64,000 nt of DNA from Torymus aiolomorphi. Lineage: Eukaryota; Arthropoda; Insecta; Hymenoptera; Torymidae. The position numbers and the translations under genes were made by a program. The DNA lies in NCBI GenBank assembly GCA_036365515.1, contig CM070877.1, forward strand, positions 57,200,475 to 57,264,474, read 5' to 3'. The stretch's first letter is position 1; every line of letters starts with the position of its first letter. Below the pieces are notes generated by a model. The model worked only from the letters and a program-made list of their open reading frames with translations. It did no database searches and had not been told where the DNA came from. Below, in pieces: positions 33,213-44,127 of this stretch.

Positions 33213-33868
33213 CGCCGCTACAAGCAGCACGAGAGACAGCGAGCGAGGAGCCGGCAGCCAGCCCGCCGGCCTGCCGATCCGTTGCCGGCGAGTAGGAGCG
33301 AGAGAGGTCCTCTCGCGGGTTTATTGTAAAGGCTCGCACGGAAATCGCCCCGTGCAAGCTTTCTGTACCGTGTACGTGCGGGTGCGTGTCAGCCCGCCAT
33401 ACTTTAACACCGCGCGTGAGAGTAGCAGCTTCACCGCGCGCCGTATCGTTCGCGCGTTTGAATCTTAACTGTCGCGCGCGAACTAACTCACTGTTTTAAT
33501 CAGCACGTGCGTCGTGCTTGTACTTATTAGTGATGGGAATATACTGTGATATCTAGTTACTCGTCGCGTTGTACATTATAACCTGTCCTTCTCCCGGATA
33601 CCGCCGCCTCCGCGGGAAAACGACTCCGCCGGTCGTTTTCATATCTCAGCATAGCGGCCGCGCGCTTTACTCTTCGAGCGCGCGCTTTTCACTCAGCGAT
33701 CCAATTAGTTGGAAAGCGAAGTTCGTGTGCGATCTTCGCGTTGTTTTCGGGATTCCAGGAGCAGATCCCCGGGCAAGTCATTTTAGTCTGACACCCGCGG
33801 CACCGTGTTCTAGGGCATCGCTGGCCTGTGGCTTGTTGGGATTTTCCCCCACTACCCATCCCGTTACA
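32821..33868 (-). mobile_element. GC-rich solo LTR, 1048 bp, TSD ATGT
   Basis: This is a minus-orientation relative of 30524-31592. It starts (minus) TGTAACGGGATGGG and ends ACGCGTTACA. ATGT flanks it at 32817-32820 and 33869-33872. A (GA)n tract at 33131-33210 corresponds to the CT-rich tract of the other copy. The two LTRs face each other across ~1.2 kb. Confidence 0.88.
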
Positions 33869-33935
33869 ATGTGAAAAATGAATTGCTTAGCATGCGCAGT
33901 TTTGTTAAAGCTAATTCGCAAAACCAAAGTAAGAA

Positions 33936-34970
33936 AACCGCTGCCAATTCATTGGCCCGTACCTTCCTCAAACTTAATTTGTTGATTCCTTTAATTAATT
34001 TTTAATAACAAAATTTATAATTTTTGCAACAATTTATGACATAATTATAATTTAATTCATTTATGAAGATTAAAAAGTACTAATTTTTGTATTTATTTAT
34101 TTATTTATTTATTTATTTAGATCAATTTGGAGCTGATACATAAAGACGTTCTCAAGATATTCCGATTTGAAAAAAACGTTAAAAAAATTTTAACCTTAAA
34201 TATCTCGGAAATTTATGGACCAATCGTTTTGCTCAAAGAACTCGACCGAGAACTATCCAAAATCTACCTCTTCAAAGAATTTTGATGCGATTAAGTCAAT
34301 TTTACTCCCATAATCGTTGGACATAAAAAACTCATTTTTTTCATTTTTCAATTTTTTTCTCAAAAAATAACCAACAGAATAAATTAAAATTTCTACAGAT
34401 TATAGCTAATTATAATTATATAATATAAACTATTATGCATTGTTATGATTTTTTTCGAAAAAATTGACCGTTCAGTTTGGAAGTTATAAGCTTTAAAAAA
34501 AAAAAAAAAACACGATTTTTTTAATAACAAAAGAACGGTGATAGCTAGAAATTTTTTTTTTTATAAAATATAGGTAATTTAATTCTCTTCCGAATGCTAC
34601 CCATATGATTCAAATATCCCGAACCTTTCATTTAAAAAAAGCAACAAACAATTTTGAGAAAATCGAAAATTTGAAATAATACAAAACGCATCGGCCCATT
34701 CAAAAAACGGATTTTTGACCCGTAATCACACAAAAAAAAAACAAAAACATGAGACCTGTCCTGTTACAATCAACCGAGTAGAATCCAGGCGCACAGACAC
34801 ACACACACACACACACACACGTACCCACCCACGCACGCATGCACACACATCCATACAGACATTTTTAAAAAACCATGTATTTTGATTCTTAACACCTCGG
34901 AACACAATTATAACATGTTTTTACAACAACTCAAAAATTTACTATCACAAAGCTTCCTCTAGGAAGAAGC
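33936..34970 (+). repeat. Hairpin-ended interspersed repeat copy (~1.03 kb)
   Basis: It opens with CGCTGCCAATTCATTGGC and ends with the hairpin GCTTCCTCTAGGAAGAAGC. A (CA)n tract lies at 34796-34830, followed by a block containing ACCTCGGAACACAATTATAA. The same order is found at 62905-63617, with internal deletions. No coding capacity was seen; the class is unknown. Confidence 0.8.
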
Positions 34971-35839
34971 AAAAAACTCTTATTTTACGAGGCGTATCTG
35001 AGGAGACGACGACGTCTTCATGGCAACTCCACGACTACAAGCTGCGGATACATCCTCCAAGGGATACTAATCGAACTAAGTATACACAAGTGAAATGAAC
35101 GCAAGTGTGAAATTCTTAATAGATAAAGACAATAATGTTTAAGGGCACTAATAAATAATTTTCAATGTGAATTATGTTTTTTATATATTAGAATAAATTT
35201 TTTTATGATATGTAAATGTATGAACGAATCATGAGTTTTAGGAGAGTTAACTAAATTTATATTTTCTCTGCTTACGTAAAAAAAAAATAAAATTTATTTA
35301 AGGCGACTGTGAAACAACCCTAATTTACCACTAACTATTTCATTTAAATAACCAATATGATTCTTTCATACATCGATAAAATTAGTTTCTATGTTAACCA
35401 CTAGGCGGCATTGTATGATTCACTAACAAAAACATCCGTCGTGTTTATATATTGATTGATCACATTAGTGCTCTAATTTTCTGCTCTCATTCGGAAATGT
35501 AACATCAATTCTTTTGCTAAGTAAACCGGGGCTATGCTCTTGCTCTCTTAGTTTTGTGTGGCTTGCTTCTATGGTGCTCAGGTGTGAGAAGTACATCTGT
35601 CACATCTGCGAGTAAATAAGAAGCCATGCATTGATTAAATAGTATTCCTCTCTTTATTCTTTTTAATAAACTAAGATCTTTATTTTGAAAAACTAATTGT
35701 TTTTGTTTCACGAATTATTTCTCCCTACTAAGATCCAAAAGAAAGTAAATTTCTTTCCCCTTATCCTGAACCTATATAAATTAATTTCTTTATTAGAAAT
35801 CTTGTCTGGTACATGCCACATTGGATCCGTCACTTTGCA
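34971..35839. other. AT-rich spacer, no gene recognised
   Basis: Nothing coding or TE-like was recognised, apart from A-runs and a short region (35500-35620) of ordinary composition. Confidence 0.4.
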
Positions 35840-36540
35840 TTTCCCAAGTCTGATAGCAAAATCGTGATCAGCGACCAAGAAAACCACCGTATACAAATTT
35901 TAAGCAAAATCTAAGCTTCTTTCGAATTTTTGACCGCCATATTGGATCCGCCATTGTGCATTTCGAAAGTCTGATATCAAAATTGTAATCAGCGATCTCG
36001 AAAACACCTGTATATCTATTTTTAGCAAAATCAAAGCTTTTTCAAACTTTTGACCAGCATTTTGAATTTTGGAAAGTCGAATATCGAACTCGATCAGCGA
36101 CCCCCTGCATGTCTACTTTTAACAAAATCTAAGCTTTTTCGAATGTTTTAGATCAGCGACCTCGAAATCTTCTATATACCTATTTTTAGCAAAATCCAAG
36201 ATTCTTACGACCTTTCAAACGCCATATTAGATCGACCATTTTGCATTTCGAAAATCTGATAGCAAAATCATAACTAGCGACCTCAGAAACTCCTGTATAC
36301 CAATTCTCAGCAAAATCAAAGTTTTTTTCGAACTTTTAATAGCCATATTGGATCCACCATTTTAAATTTGGAAAGTCTAATAGCAAAATCATGATCAGCT
36401 ACCTCGAAAACCTTTGTATACCTATTTTTAGCAATATCTAAGCTTTTTTCGACCGCCAGTTCGGATCCGCCATTTTATATTTTGAAATGCTGATAGCGAA
36501 CCGTGATTAGCGACCTCGAAAAACTCCGCATACAACTACA
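35840..36540 (+). repeat. Diverged tandem array, ~6 units of ~90-125 bp
   Basis: Units start near 35905, 36028, 36121, 36198, 36308 and 36428, with an AGCAAAATCTAAGCTTTTTTCG-like opening. They carry GCCATATTGGATCCGCCATT and GATCAGCGACCTCGAAAA blocks. A single related unit lies reversed near 58670-58740. Confidence 0.8.
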
Positions 36541-36790
36541 TACTAAAAAAGTATGTGCTATCCAATGGGGTGTTATCATTCTGTGCTTTCCGTGAATATA
36601 ATGCCATTTTCGAGAGGTTAGGATGAGTAGGGATCAAAAAAAAATTCTTTGAAGTTGTACTATTTTATGCACTACCGGTTGAGATTGGAAATCGATTCCA
36701 TTAATTTTTCAACGCAAAAGCAATCATTTTACATCAATATAGGAACATTTTAATGTTCATTTTTTTCACTTTTTGGTATGACTGTACCTC
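36541..36790 (+). repeat. Repeat segment shared, reversed, with 58391-58680
   Basis: Blocks such as ATGCCATTTTCGAGAGGTTAGGA and CACTTTTTGGTATGACTGTAC recur as reverse complements near 58400 and 58570. Together with the tandem array this forms one dispersed repeat family. Confidence 0.65.
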
Positions 36791-36805
36791 TAGTTCCACA
36801 ATTTT

Positions 36806-36950
36806 GCTTTCTCAAAGAGAAAGCTTTGTAACGGTGAAAATTTTCGAATCAAAGTTTTGTTAAATTTCGATTTTTTTGAGGTTCCTACGTCAGAATAATA
36901 GGTTTTAAAAAAATATATGTACGTATGTACGTACCTATGTACATTTTTTT
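36806..36950 (-). repeat. Hairpin-ended repeat, end fragment with (ACRT)n tract
   Basis: The hairpin GCTTTCTCAAAGAGAAAGC (36806-36824) is the reversed terminus of the interspersed repeat. It is followed by an ATGTACGTATGTACGT tract (36915-36942) where the R1-clade element begins. The other side of the same microsatellite is at 41764-41945. Confidence 0.7.
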
Positions 36951-37207
36951 TGTAGTGGACATGGGGGGAGCAACCTCCCCAGCCAGTGGCCCTATGACAC
37001 CAGAACACCACCGGCACCGCGTGAGCATTCCTTCAGTGGGTCCTGTTCTGATTCGCTGGATCCGTCGCCGTTGCTCTCATTAACCCTACTCCCCCGACCC
37101 CTTAACTTAGCGGCCAAGGGATTAGGAGTTCAGGCTCGACAGTTTATCCGCATTTGGGTGCCCCCTTCGGGACGCTTTCTTCTTTTCACACACTCGCACA
37201 CGCACAC

Positions 37208-38479
37208 CTACAGGCACGCACATCTCTTTGCGCGTCGACCATTCCTTTCTTCTAGTCCGAAAGTAGGCGGTTGGTCATTCGCTGTGTTTCCACTTCTTTT
37301 TCTCTCTTCTTTGTGATAACGTGCCTGAAATAGTACGCAATCTTGTCCCAAGATTCCGGTTCGCGCAACATGACTTCGACCAGTGTCTCTGGCTCTAGGG
37401 ATGCGCCAATACTCTGTTGTAGTTGGTCCCGCTCCTCCATGTAGACTCTGCAATGGAAGAACGCGTATTGGCAGCGCAGTCCTAGCAGGTTGGATCGTTC
37501 CGTCTTTTGTACTCGAACAAGTAGGCGCCGAAGCACCCGTGTCCACTGATTGCCTGCGTAACCCAATAATCGAGTCTTTCGTGTTCTCGAGTCGTCCACT
37601 CTTCGACGTCCCTGATAAGCGTGTGTGTCTACTTGCCTTTAGGGTATGCACTCCATTCACATTGCCACTCTTGAAGTGGGGCTGCGTGTGCTTCTCTTTT
37701 GATATCCAGTAGAGTGGCTGTCTCGTCTTCTCGTTTTTGCCTCTCCCACACAATGGCTCTTCCCATAGCGAGCAGTCATATCGGGGCTATTCCTGCACGA
37801 AGCAAGGTTGCGCCCAGTGATATGGTACGATATCCGCTAATAATTCGAAGTGCCATCGTCGCTGTCCCGGGGCCATATTCTTCATGACTGCGCTGTTGTG
37901 CGCATGTGGGCCCTCCACAGAGGCGAGGCGTAGAGTAGCAGCGAGTGTACCACAGTCGCCAGAAGTACTCGGCGGCCTTATTTAGGTCCTCTGCCTGATG
38001 TGGTCTTTGAAGTTCCAGTGCCTGTCGATCCATAAGCCCAGGTACTGGATGCTATCCTGGAACTGTATCGGGTGGCCATCTAGTTCGAGTTTGGGGTTCT
38101 CGAACTTTCTTCTCTTTGTTACGAGAGAGCGTCGCTCTTCTCCTGGGCTAGTTCAAGGCCGGGTGCTTTCATCCAGCGGCTGCCTATTTCTAGAGTCTCG
38201 TTGCATTTCCACTCTAGTTCTTGTACAGTTGCAGCTACTGCCACCATGGCCACATCATCCGCATATCCTACTAAAACTACGTCTTTAGGTAGTTTGAGCC
38301 GCAGCAGCCCGTCGTAATGCATGTTCCATATCGTGGGACCACCTACAGATCCTTGAGCGACTCCTGCCGTGATCTCGACTTCTGTAGTGCCGTCGTCAGT
38401 TTCCACCATCCGCGTTCTGTCCTCTAGGTAGCTGCTAACCACTCTCATTAGATATTCAGGGAGTCTCCTGTTAAGGGGT

Positions 38480-38537
<58 letters not shown>

Positions 38538-40174
38538 CCAGTTGACCGTGTTAAGGGCGTTTTTAACATTAAGTGTTACCACGACACAGAAGCCTCCCGG
38601 CTGCGGTTTCATGGAGAATGCTTTGTCTACTCTTTTCTGCCCTTCTTGCACCGCGTGCAAAGTGTTCCGTCCTGCACGGAATCCGTATTGCATCTTCGAT
38701 AGCCGTTCATTCTCCGGGTCATCCAGTTCGCTTTGCACACGGTTGAGAATTTTTCTTTCATGTAGCTTCCCCGTACAGTCAAGCATTCATAACAGTCTCC
38801 AAGAGGATGGTGCCTTGGTATCCTTGTTTTTACCCTTCGGTACGAAGACCAAGTTTTGGTGTTTCCATTATTTCGGGAAATGACCTCGTTCCAGACACGT
38901 GTTGAATAAGTCTAGGATTAGTTGAGGTTTTTCCCGAATAGCGGCTTGCAGAACTTCGTTGGGGATCCCATCGGGTCCCGGGTCCTTACCGGGGTCCGGC
39001 CTCTTTGCAGCCAGTTTAGGTTCGCTTATCTGGAACAGAGGTACCTCTAATGCTTCATCGCTCGGGTAGCTCTCCCTGGGAGCTCCTTTTGGGAAGAACG
39101 CTTCCCGTTCCTCGACTCGTCTGAAGTTTCCGTATCACTAGGTGATAGGGTGTGCCCCATGGATCTCGATCGACATTGGCGCACAGAGTTTTCCAAAATT
39201 ATCTCTTTGTTTTATAGCGTTTTTGAGCGACTTGCTGGCATTCTTGTACCTATCCTCTTCCTTTTCTTGTTCGTGGCGTTTTTTTTCCGCCCTCTTTGAG
39301 CTGTCCTTCGTTGTTTCTTACAGCTGTTCCTCAGTTCTGAGATTTCTGAGTTCCACTAGAAAGCAGGCTTTTGATTCTTGTGCTGTCTTCTCCGGGGCAT
39401 GGATGCATCGCACGCTCGGCTCATTTCGGTTGTGTAATTTCGCGTCAGATCGTTCGTCGTTCCAGTCTTGTCCAGTCCTGGTGTCCTCGAGATGCAGTAT
39501 GCAAAGGCGCCTCGGTCAAATTTCTTGACAGCCCATCCTGTGCGTTTGTCTCGCAGGGCTCTTTAACTCGAAGCAGATATATCGATGGTCGCTGAGTGAC
39601 TCTTCTTGCAATATTGTCCACTAGTGTAGATGCTTCGTCAGCGTTGGTCAAATGAATGTTAGATTTAGTACTGACCACGATGCTCTTCTTTCGAATATTG
39701 GCATCCCCGGCTGATTAATCACTATCAGGTCGACTGACAACATCATTTCGTCTAAAGGCTATCCTCTTCTGTCTTCCGGACCTCCGCTCCATGATTTAGA
39801 TTTGGCGTTGAAATCTCCTGCAACGATGATGTATCCGGGCCATTGTTTTATGCTTCTCTCCAAGTCGTTCAAGTCTGCGTGGAACGTCTCAAGCTGTGCG
39901 TCAGGCGAGTAGTAGCAGCTATAAACTGCGGTGCAATTGTGCACGCATCGTATATACCCCTTTCCTTTCTCTGTTGAGTTTACCTGTGTGTTGGCTCTAG
40001 GCAGTACGTGTATAGCCGCATCGCCACGGTTGTTTGAGTGCCAGTCATTCTTTCCGAGTTTCTGTATTGTTCGAAGATGAGAAGAATACCCGCTTCGTGT
40101 TCTTTAGCCGTTTGGTAAAGCAAGTCTTGTGCGGCTTGCGCCCCGTTTAAATTTATTTGTATAAACTTAGCCAT
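37208..40174 (-). pseudogene. R1-clade ORF2: endonuclease, reverse transcriptase, broken
   Basis: The frame starts at ATG 40174 with MAKFIQINLNGAQAAQDLL, a typical R1-group endonuclease N-terminus. GDFNAKSKSW (near 39800) is the D-x-N catalytic block. RT blocks are visible at 38786-38540 (MQYGFRAGRNTLHAV), GVAQGSVGGPTIWN (near 38350) and the catalytic YADD (GYADDVAM near 38265). The C-terminal region keeps FFHCRVYMEERDQL (near 37445) and the PESWDKIAYYF block. A (TA)n tract (38482-38534) sits inside the RT, and there are several frameshifts and stops. The product would nick the microsatellite target and copy the RNA there. This copy is dead. Confidence 0.88.
38482..38534. repeat. (TA)n tract within the R1 reverse transcriptase
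   Basis: A pure TA run lies between the NALNTVNW block and the SYLEDR block of the RT, replacing coding sequence expected there. Confidence 0.95.
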
Positions 40175-41614
40175 TTCCTTTCCTTAGCCGCCTTTCCTTC
40201 GCCTTCGCCAAGGCTGTGCATTTTGCATCCCCAGATCGATGTCTGTGGTCGCCACCTAACGCCTTGCACTGGGTGCACATTGGTTCATTCTTGCAGGTCG
40301 TGGCAAGGTGGTCCGTGGTCCCGCATAGGAAGCACGGCCTTGTCCCATTATTCTGTTGGTTGCAGTTGTGCGAGAGGTGCCCAAAGGCTAAGCATCTGAA
40401 ACATCTCGGAACAGAGATCTTTTCTCGTACTCTGGCTATAACCGAGCCGATCCTTACCTTGCCGCTCTTGATGATGTACAGTGCGTTTATACGTGACATC
40501 GTTACGAGTGCCACCTACATGCCGCCATACGTACGGCGCATTGCCTTTACTGGAACCCCAGTAGTTTCAGCAAGCGCCTTCTGTACTTCGCTCTTGGTTG
40601 TGTCCATGTCCATACCTCTTACATCGAGAGCTACTTGTTGTGAGAGCTGCAAGACTGTAGCTTCTGAACCAATCGCCGTTGCAACTGCTTCTTTTAGTTG
40701 CATGGCGTTGCTACCCCTCTGCAGCTGCACTAACACGTTCCCAGTCTTGGTTTACCTGATTTTATTGACATTTTTGCCGACGTGCCCCTTGTCCACCTCC
40801 TCCTTCATTAGCTTGAGAAAACTGGCGAAAGTCGCATTTGGGTCCTTCTTCCTAATCAGAATTGCATCTGGTTTTACTTTCGTTCTACCAGCATTCTTCT
40901 TCTCGTTCTTGCACTGTTTCCTCCTGCTTCTCTTTGAGGCAATCTCTCAATCCATTTCAGCGTCAGAGCTTACTCCTGGTGTCAGCGGTGTGGGCAGTGA
41001 GGTGTTTAGGTTCACTCCTCCAGTCCTCTAGGGCTTAGACTGGATGGTTATTCCTCTGTCTTCTCTCCGCCTCTCGATAGTTGCTACGGACGTGGGCGTC
41101 GATCACTGTTCAGCAGTATTAGGTCGAAGCTCAACTTAATCTTGGCAGTTGCTTCTTTGGCACTGGTTAGTCGTCACATCAAGGACATTACTTTCTGCAG
41201 ATCCTCTTTAACGCACTTGTGAATGTTGCGTGCCTCACCGACCACTGCATCCATCTTGTCTAGATTTTCCTGAATCTTACCCAGTAGCTCGTCTTCCTTC
41301 GACTCTGCTCCCTGGATTTGTTCCAAGGTGTCGAGTACTCTGTCTTTTGCAGCTAGAGCTGCGCTTGTTGCTGCTCCTCTCGATGCGGCCAAGTATGCCA
41401 GCGCGCCGATAGGATTTTGGTAGCCGTTTGGAGGCGGCTGAGGGCCCAAACCATTACCCCCAGAGCCTTTAGCGAGTGATTGGTCTCCTCCATATCCGAG
41501 TTCGAGACCTGTGGCGGCCATCGGGTCTACTATACCCCAATCGCAATCACCGGGGGGACATCCGTTTACCGGGTTACCCCCATAGATAGTAGTTTCCGTG
41601 GACATATCACTCAT
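40167..41614 (-). pseudogene. R1-clade ORF1 (gag-like) with three CCHC knuckles, broken
   Basis: The N-terminal part (41614-41174) is Gly/Ala-rich and then helical. After frameshifts the middle (40736-40515) and the C-terminal part (40514-40167) follow. The end holds CFRCLAFGHLSHNC, CFLCGTTDHLATTC and a third CTQCKALGGDH-type knuckle, the standard R1/Jockey ORF1 nucleic-acid-binding array. It ends RLRKGNG with a TAA that overlaps the ORF2 ATG. It would bind element RNA and form the ribonucleoprotein. Confidence 0.88.
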
Positions 41615-41763
41615 TTTCGGTTTTATTTCGGGGTTCCTTCCCCTAGCTAGTTTTGGTCCACCCCGGGTATTTTATTTCTTCTGTGCCCTTCATATCTGAG
41701 GAACGTTCCCCTATTCGCCACCTGGGGAGGTGCCTGATGCGAGACTAGCAACTTGTCACAGGA

Positions 41764-41945
41764 TGTACGTACATATGTACATATGTAGGTATGTGCGTAT
41801 GTATGTGTGTATCTATAAACATGTACGCCCGCGCACGCGCGTGCGTGTGTGTGCGTGCGTGCGTGCGTGTGTGTGTGTGTGGGTGGCTGTGGGGGTGGGA
41901 GTGTGCGCGCGCGTGTGGGTGTGCGTGATGTGTGTGTGTGAATGT
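41764..41945. repeat. (GT)n/(GTAY)n microsatellite, right of the R1 element
   Basis: ATGTAC, GTAT and GTGT repeats with CG interruptions run directly from the R1 5' border. The left half of the same tract is at 36915-36942. Frames read in it are artefacts. Confidence 0.9.
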
Positions 41946-42430
41946 ATGTATGGATGAAGCCAAATTTTGTCCCCGTTATAACTCTTGAACGGATAGACAT
42001 AATGAGCTCAACTTTCGCATGCATCTTAAGTATATCCTAACTTAGAACTGATTAAATTTTGGATTCACATGAATGACTTTAAACTCTTACTTTGAAAAAA
42101 TAGCTATTTTGCAAAAATTTTTTTCTAAAATAATTTTTATTTTTTTTATTTTTTATATTCATATGCAAAATGTAGACTGATATTCTCAAAGTACATTCTA
42201 TTTCCTTCTAAATTATGCATTTTAAAACTACTCACTAGTAATTTTTGACTTATTATTGAGAATTTGAAAAAGTAGCAACTTTTTCGAGAAATATAATAAC
42301 AGTTATGTGAAGTGTAAATAACTTTTTCGGTATTTCATCTTGAAGATGCATATAATATAAACACATATTCTTGTAATATGCTTAATTCCCTCTATATCCA
42401 TGTCTTTTGAGAGTGTTTTAAAGTTATTTT
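41946..42430. other. AT-rich flank, probably repeat-derived
   Basis: The phrase CCCCGTTATAACTCTTGAACGG and the A/T-rich continuation resemble the dispersed repeats around it. No gene was seen. Confidence 0.4.
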
Positions 42431-43015
42431 TTTTGGGTGGGCGTGGCGGGAATAAGCTTCTTGACCAGTGGCCATACGAAATCGAGACCCCAGCAGCAAC
42501 GCGTGAGCATTCCTTCAGTGGGGCCCGTTGTGATCCGCTGGATCCGTCGCCGTTGTTGTCGTTAACCCTACTCCCCCGTCCCCTTTAGCCTTGCAGCAAA
42601 GCGATTAGGGGTTCCGGCACGATATTTTTCAATATTTGGGTGTCTCCCTTCAGATCACCGTCGTCTTCCTCTTTTTCTACTACGCGGGCGCATGTGAACA
42701 CGCATACATGCACTCACGCCCACACGCACGCACGCTCACACACATATGCCAATTCGTAAATTCGCGCGTCGCTATCCTTTTTCCTCTAGTCCGAGAGTCC
42801 GCGGATCGCCATTCGCTGTATCTCTACTTTCTTTCGCTCTTCTTCATGATCACGTTCCTGAAGTATCACACAATCTTGTCTCAAGCTTTCGGTCCGCGCA
42901 ACATGACTTCGACCAGTGACTATGTGTCTAATGTAAAAGTGTCCCAATTCTCTGTTGTAGTTGGACCCGCATCTCCATGTAGGTTATGCAGTGGAAGAAC
43001 GCATTTCAAATGTGG
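42431..43015 (-). mobile_element. 5'-truncated copy of the R1-clade element (3' end only)
   Basis: It matches 36955-37470 block by block: GCGTGAGCATTCCTTCAGTGG, CGCTGGATCCGTCGCCGTTG, CCCTACTCCCCCG and CGCAACATGACTTCGACCAGTG. The 3' end is in the same orientation, and the copy stops inside the C-terminal domain of ORF2. 5' truncation is usual for target-primed reverse transcription. Its right flank (43016-43380) shows no recognisable feature. Confidence 0.85.
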
Positions 43016-43385
43016 AATAAAACATGTCATAATAATATTGAAGATACTCTTTGAGAAAGCATTCTGCTAATACAGTTAGCAGCGATTTTTTCACTCTTAA
43101 AAAAATGATGGCTATTATAAAAAAGCGCCAATATTGCAATTCTTTTGGATTGAAAATGTGCTAGATTGAAATTTTGTAACTTAAGTGTTTATAAAACTAC
43201 TATATAATTGTCAACTGACAAGAATTTTTCCATCGGTCTTACAGTCTTACAGATTAAATTAAAATAATTCATATTTATGGCAGTCAGATTGCCCTTGTTT
43301 ACAATCACCCCCGCAGAATCTGAAATAAAAACTTAATTAAAACCTGGAAATAACTTTGTTAGCAAAGGACGATTTGACTGTCCCC

Positions 43386-43440
43386 CACCACCAAATTACC
43401 CAACGTTTCGAGCACGCTCCCGCTCCTCCTCAGGGACTGA
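43386..43440 (-). ncRNA. Hammerhead-like motif near the Penelope 3' end
   Basis: On the minus strand CTGAGGA (43433-43427) is followed by a GAGC/GCTC stem and CGAAACG (TTTC at 43406-43409). This is the order CUGANGA, stem II, GAAA found in hammerhead ribozymes, which are known from Penelope-like elements. One core base differs from CUGAUGA, and I could not form a good stem I, so it may be a decayed or partial ribozyme. Confidence 0.35.
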
Positions 43441-43544
43441 AATGAAACCCGCGATACACCTCCTTATATAGCACCATACACTCTTCTTTTCTCTTATCCC
43501 GACCACCATCCACTTTCCCCTCTCCAACTTTCCATTCTCACTTA

Positions 43545-44127
43545 AATTAATAAATAATGATAAATGTTATCTAATTTACTTGACTCTATCATTAAATTTA
43601 CATTATTCCGATTTCTTAGAATGTGAATAGTGTTAAATAAAGGACACAGAAATTGGATAGAATAAAAGAGTTTATTTAAGAGACTTAAGCTAAGATACAG
43701 TATGACTACACTTCGCGCGGGCCATTCTCGGTCTGACGACAAGTTTGCAGGAGCGTCGCGCCCGCCCGTCGGCTCTCACACGTTATGGGGTGGGGAGACA
43801 CACATGTGTACATACGTGTGTCTCGCGCTGTACAATATAATATGTATATTCTCAGCAAATACTTTCAAGGCTTTCTCTCTTATATTTATTCTTAATCCCC
43901 TGTTCCAAAATATCCACACTCCCAAAATCGGAAGAATGCAAACTATTTAAACAATGTTCTCTCAAACCCGATGTACAACTTGAGCTGCGTAAACTATATT
44001 GATGTTCATATATTCCCTTTTTCAAATATCTATCCGTTTGACCAATATAACAAGCATTACAATCCCTACAATTAATTTTATAAACTACTCCCGAGTTTAA
44101 ACATTTATCATCCTTGTCTTTACAATA
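43545..44127 (-). pseudogene. Penelope-like element, GIY-YIG endonuclease end, interrupted
   Basis: Minus-strand translation from 44127 to 43858 is open for ~90 codons. It contains SGVVYKINCRDCNACYIGQT, the GIY-YIG signature with Penelope-type spacing and two Cys pairs, then a YEH and a REHCLNSLHSSDF block. After a solo LTR (43631-43857) the frame resumes as HILRNRNNVNLMIESS and ends near 43545. GIY-YIG nicks target DNA for reverse transcription in Penelope elements. RT is absent: the copy is 5'-truncated at or near the BEL insertion. The repeat continuing right of the BEL element (56310 onwards) is not Penelope sequence. Confidence 0.8.
43626..43862 (-). mobile_element. Copia solo LTR (same family as copy 2), TSD AATAG/AATAC
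   Basis: The LTR spans 43631-43857 and is the reverse complement of the LTRs at 50661-50887 and 55109-55333, with scattered substitutions. The flanking 5-mers AATAG and AATAC match at four of five bases. It sits inside the Penelope GIY-YIG coding region. Confidence 0.88.

Larger units (their letters stand above)
36951..41763 (-). mobile_element. R1-clade non-LTR retrotransposon inserted in an (ACRY)n microsatellite
   Basis: The minus strand carries ORF1 with three CCHC knuckles, then ORF2 (endonuclease, RT, C-terminal Cys-rich domain) and a 3' UTR. The ORF1 stop and ORF2 start overlap in ATGGCTAA. Both ends abut ACGT/ACAT/GTGT-type tetranucleotide repeats. Within the R1 clade, Waldo and Mino elements are known for targeting (ACAY)n and (AC)n, so the location fits. 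All ORFs are broken. Confidence 0.85.

Noticed and set aside
32398..33357. Open frames over (CA)n and (GA)n tracts
   Set aside because: Low-complexity translation with no domain; the region is a microsatellite and a solo LTR.
38479..38883. 134-codon plus-strand frame starting with Ile-Tyr repeats
   Set aside because: It is the antisense of the R1 reverse transcriptase plus the (TA)n tract.
41647..42024. Thr-His and Val-Cys frames near 41.7-42.0 kb
   Set aside because: These are translations of the (GT)n/(GTAY)n microsatellite beside the R1 element.
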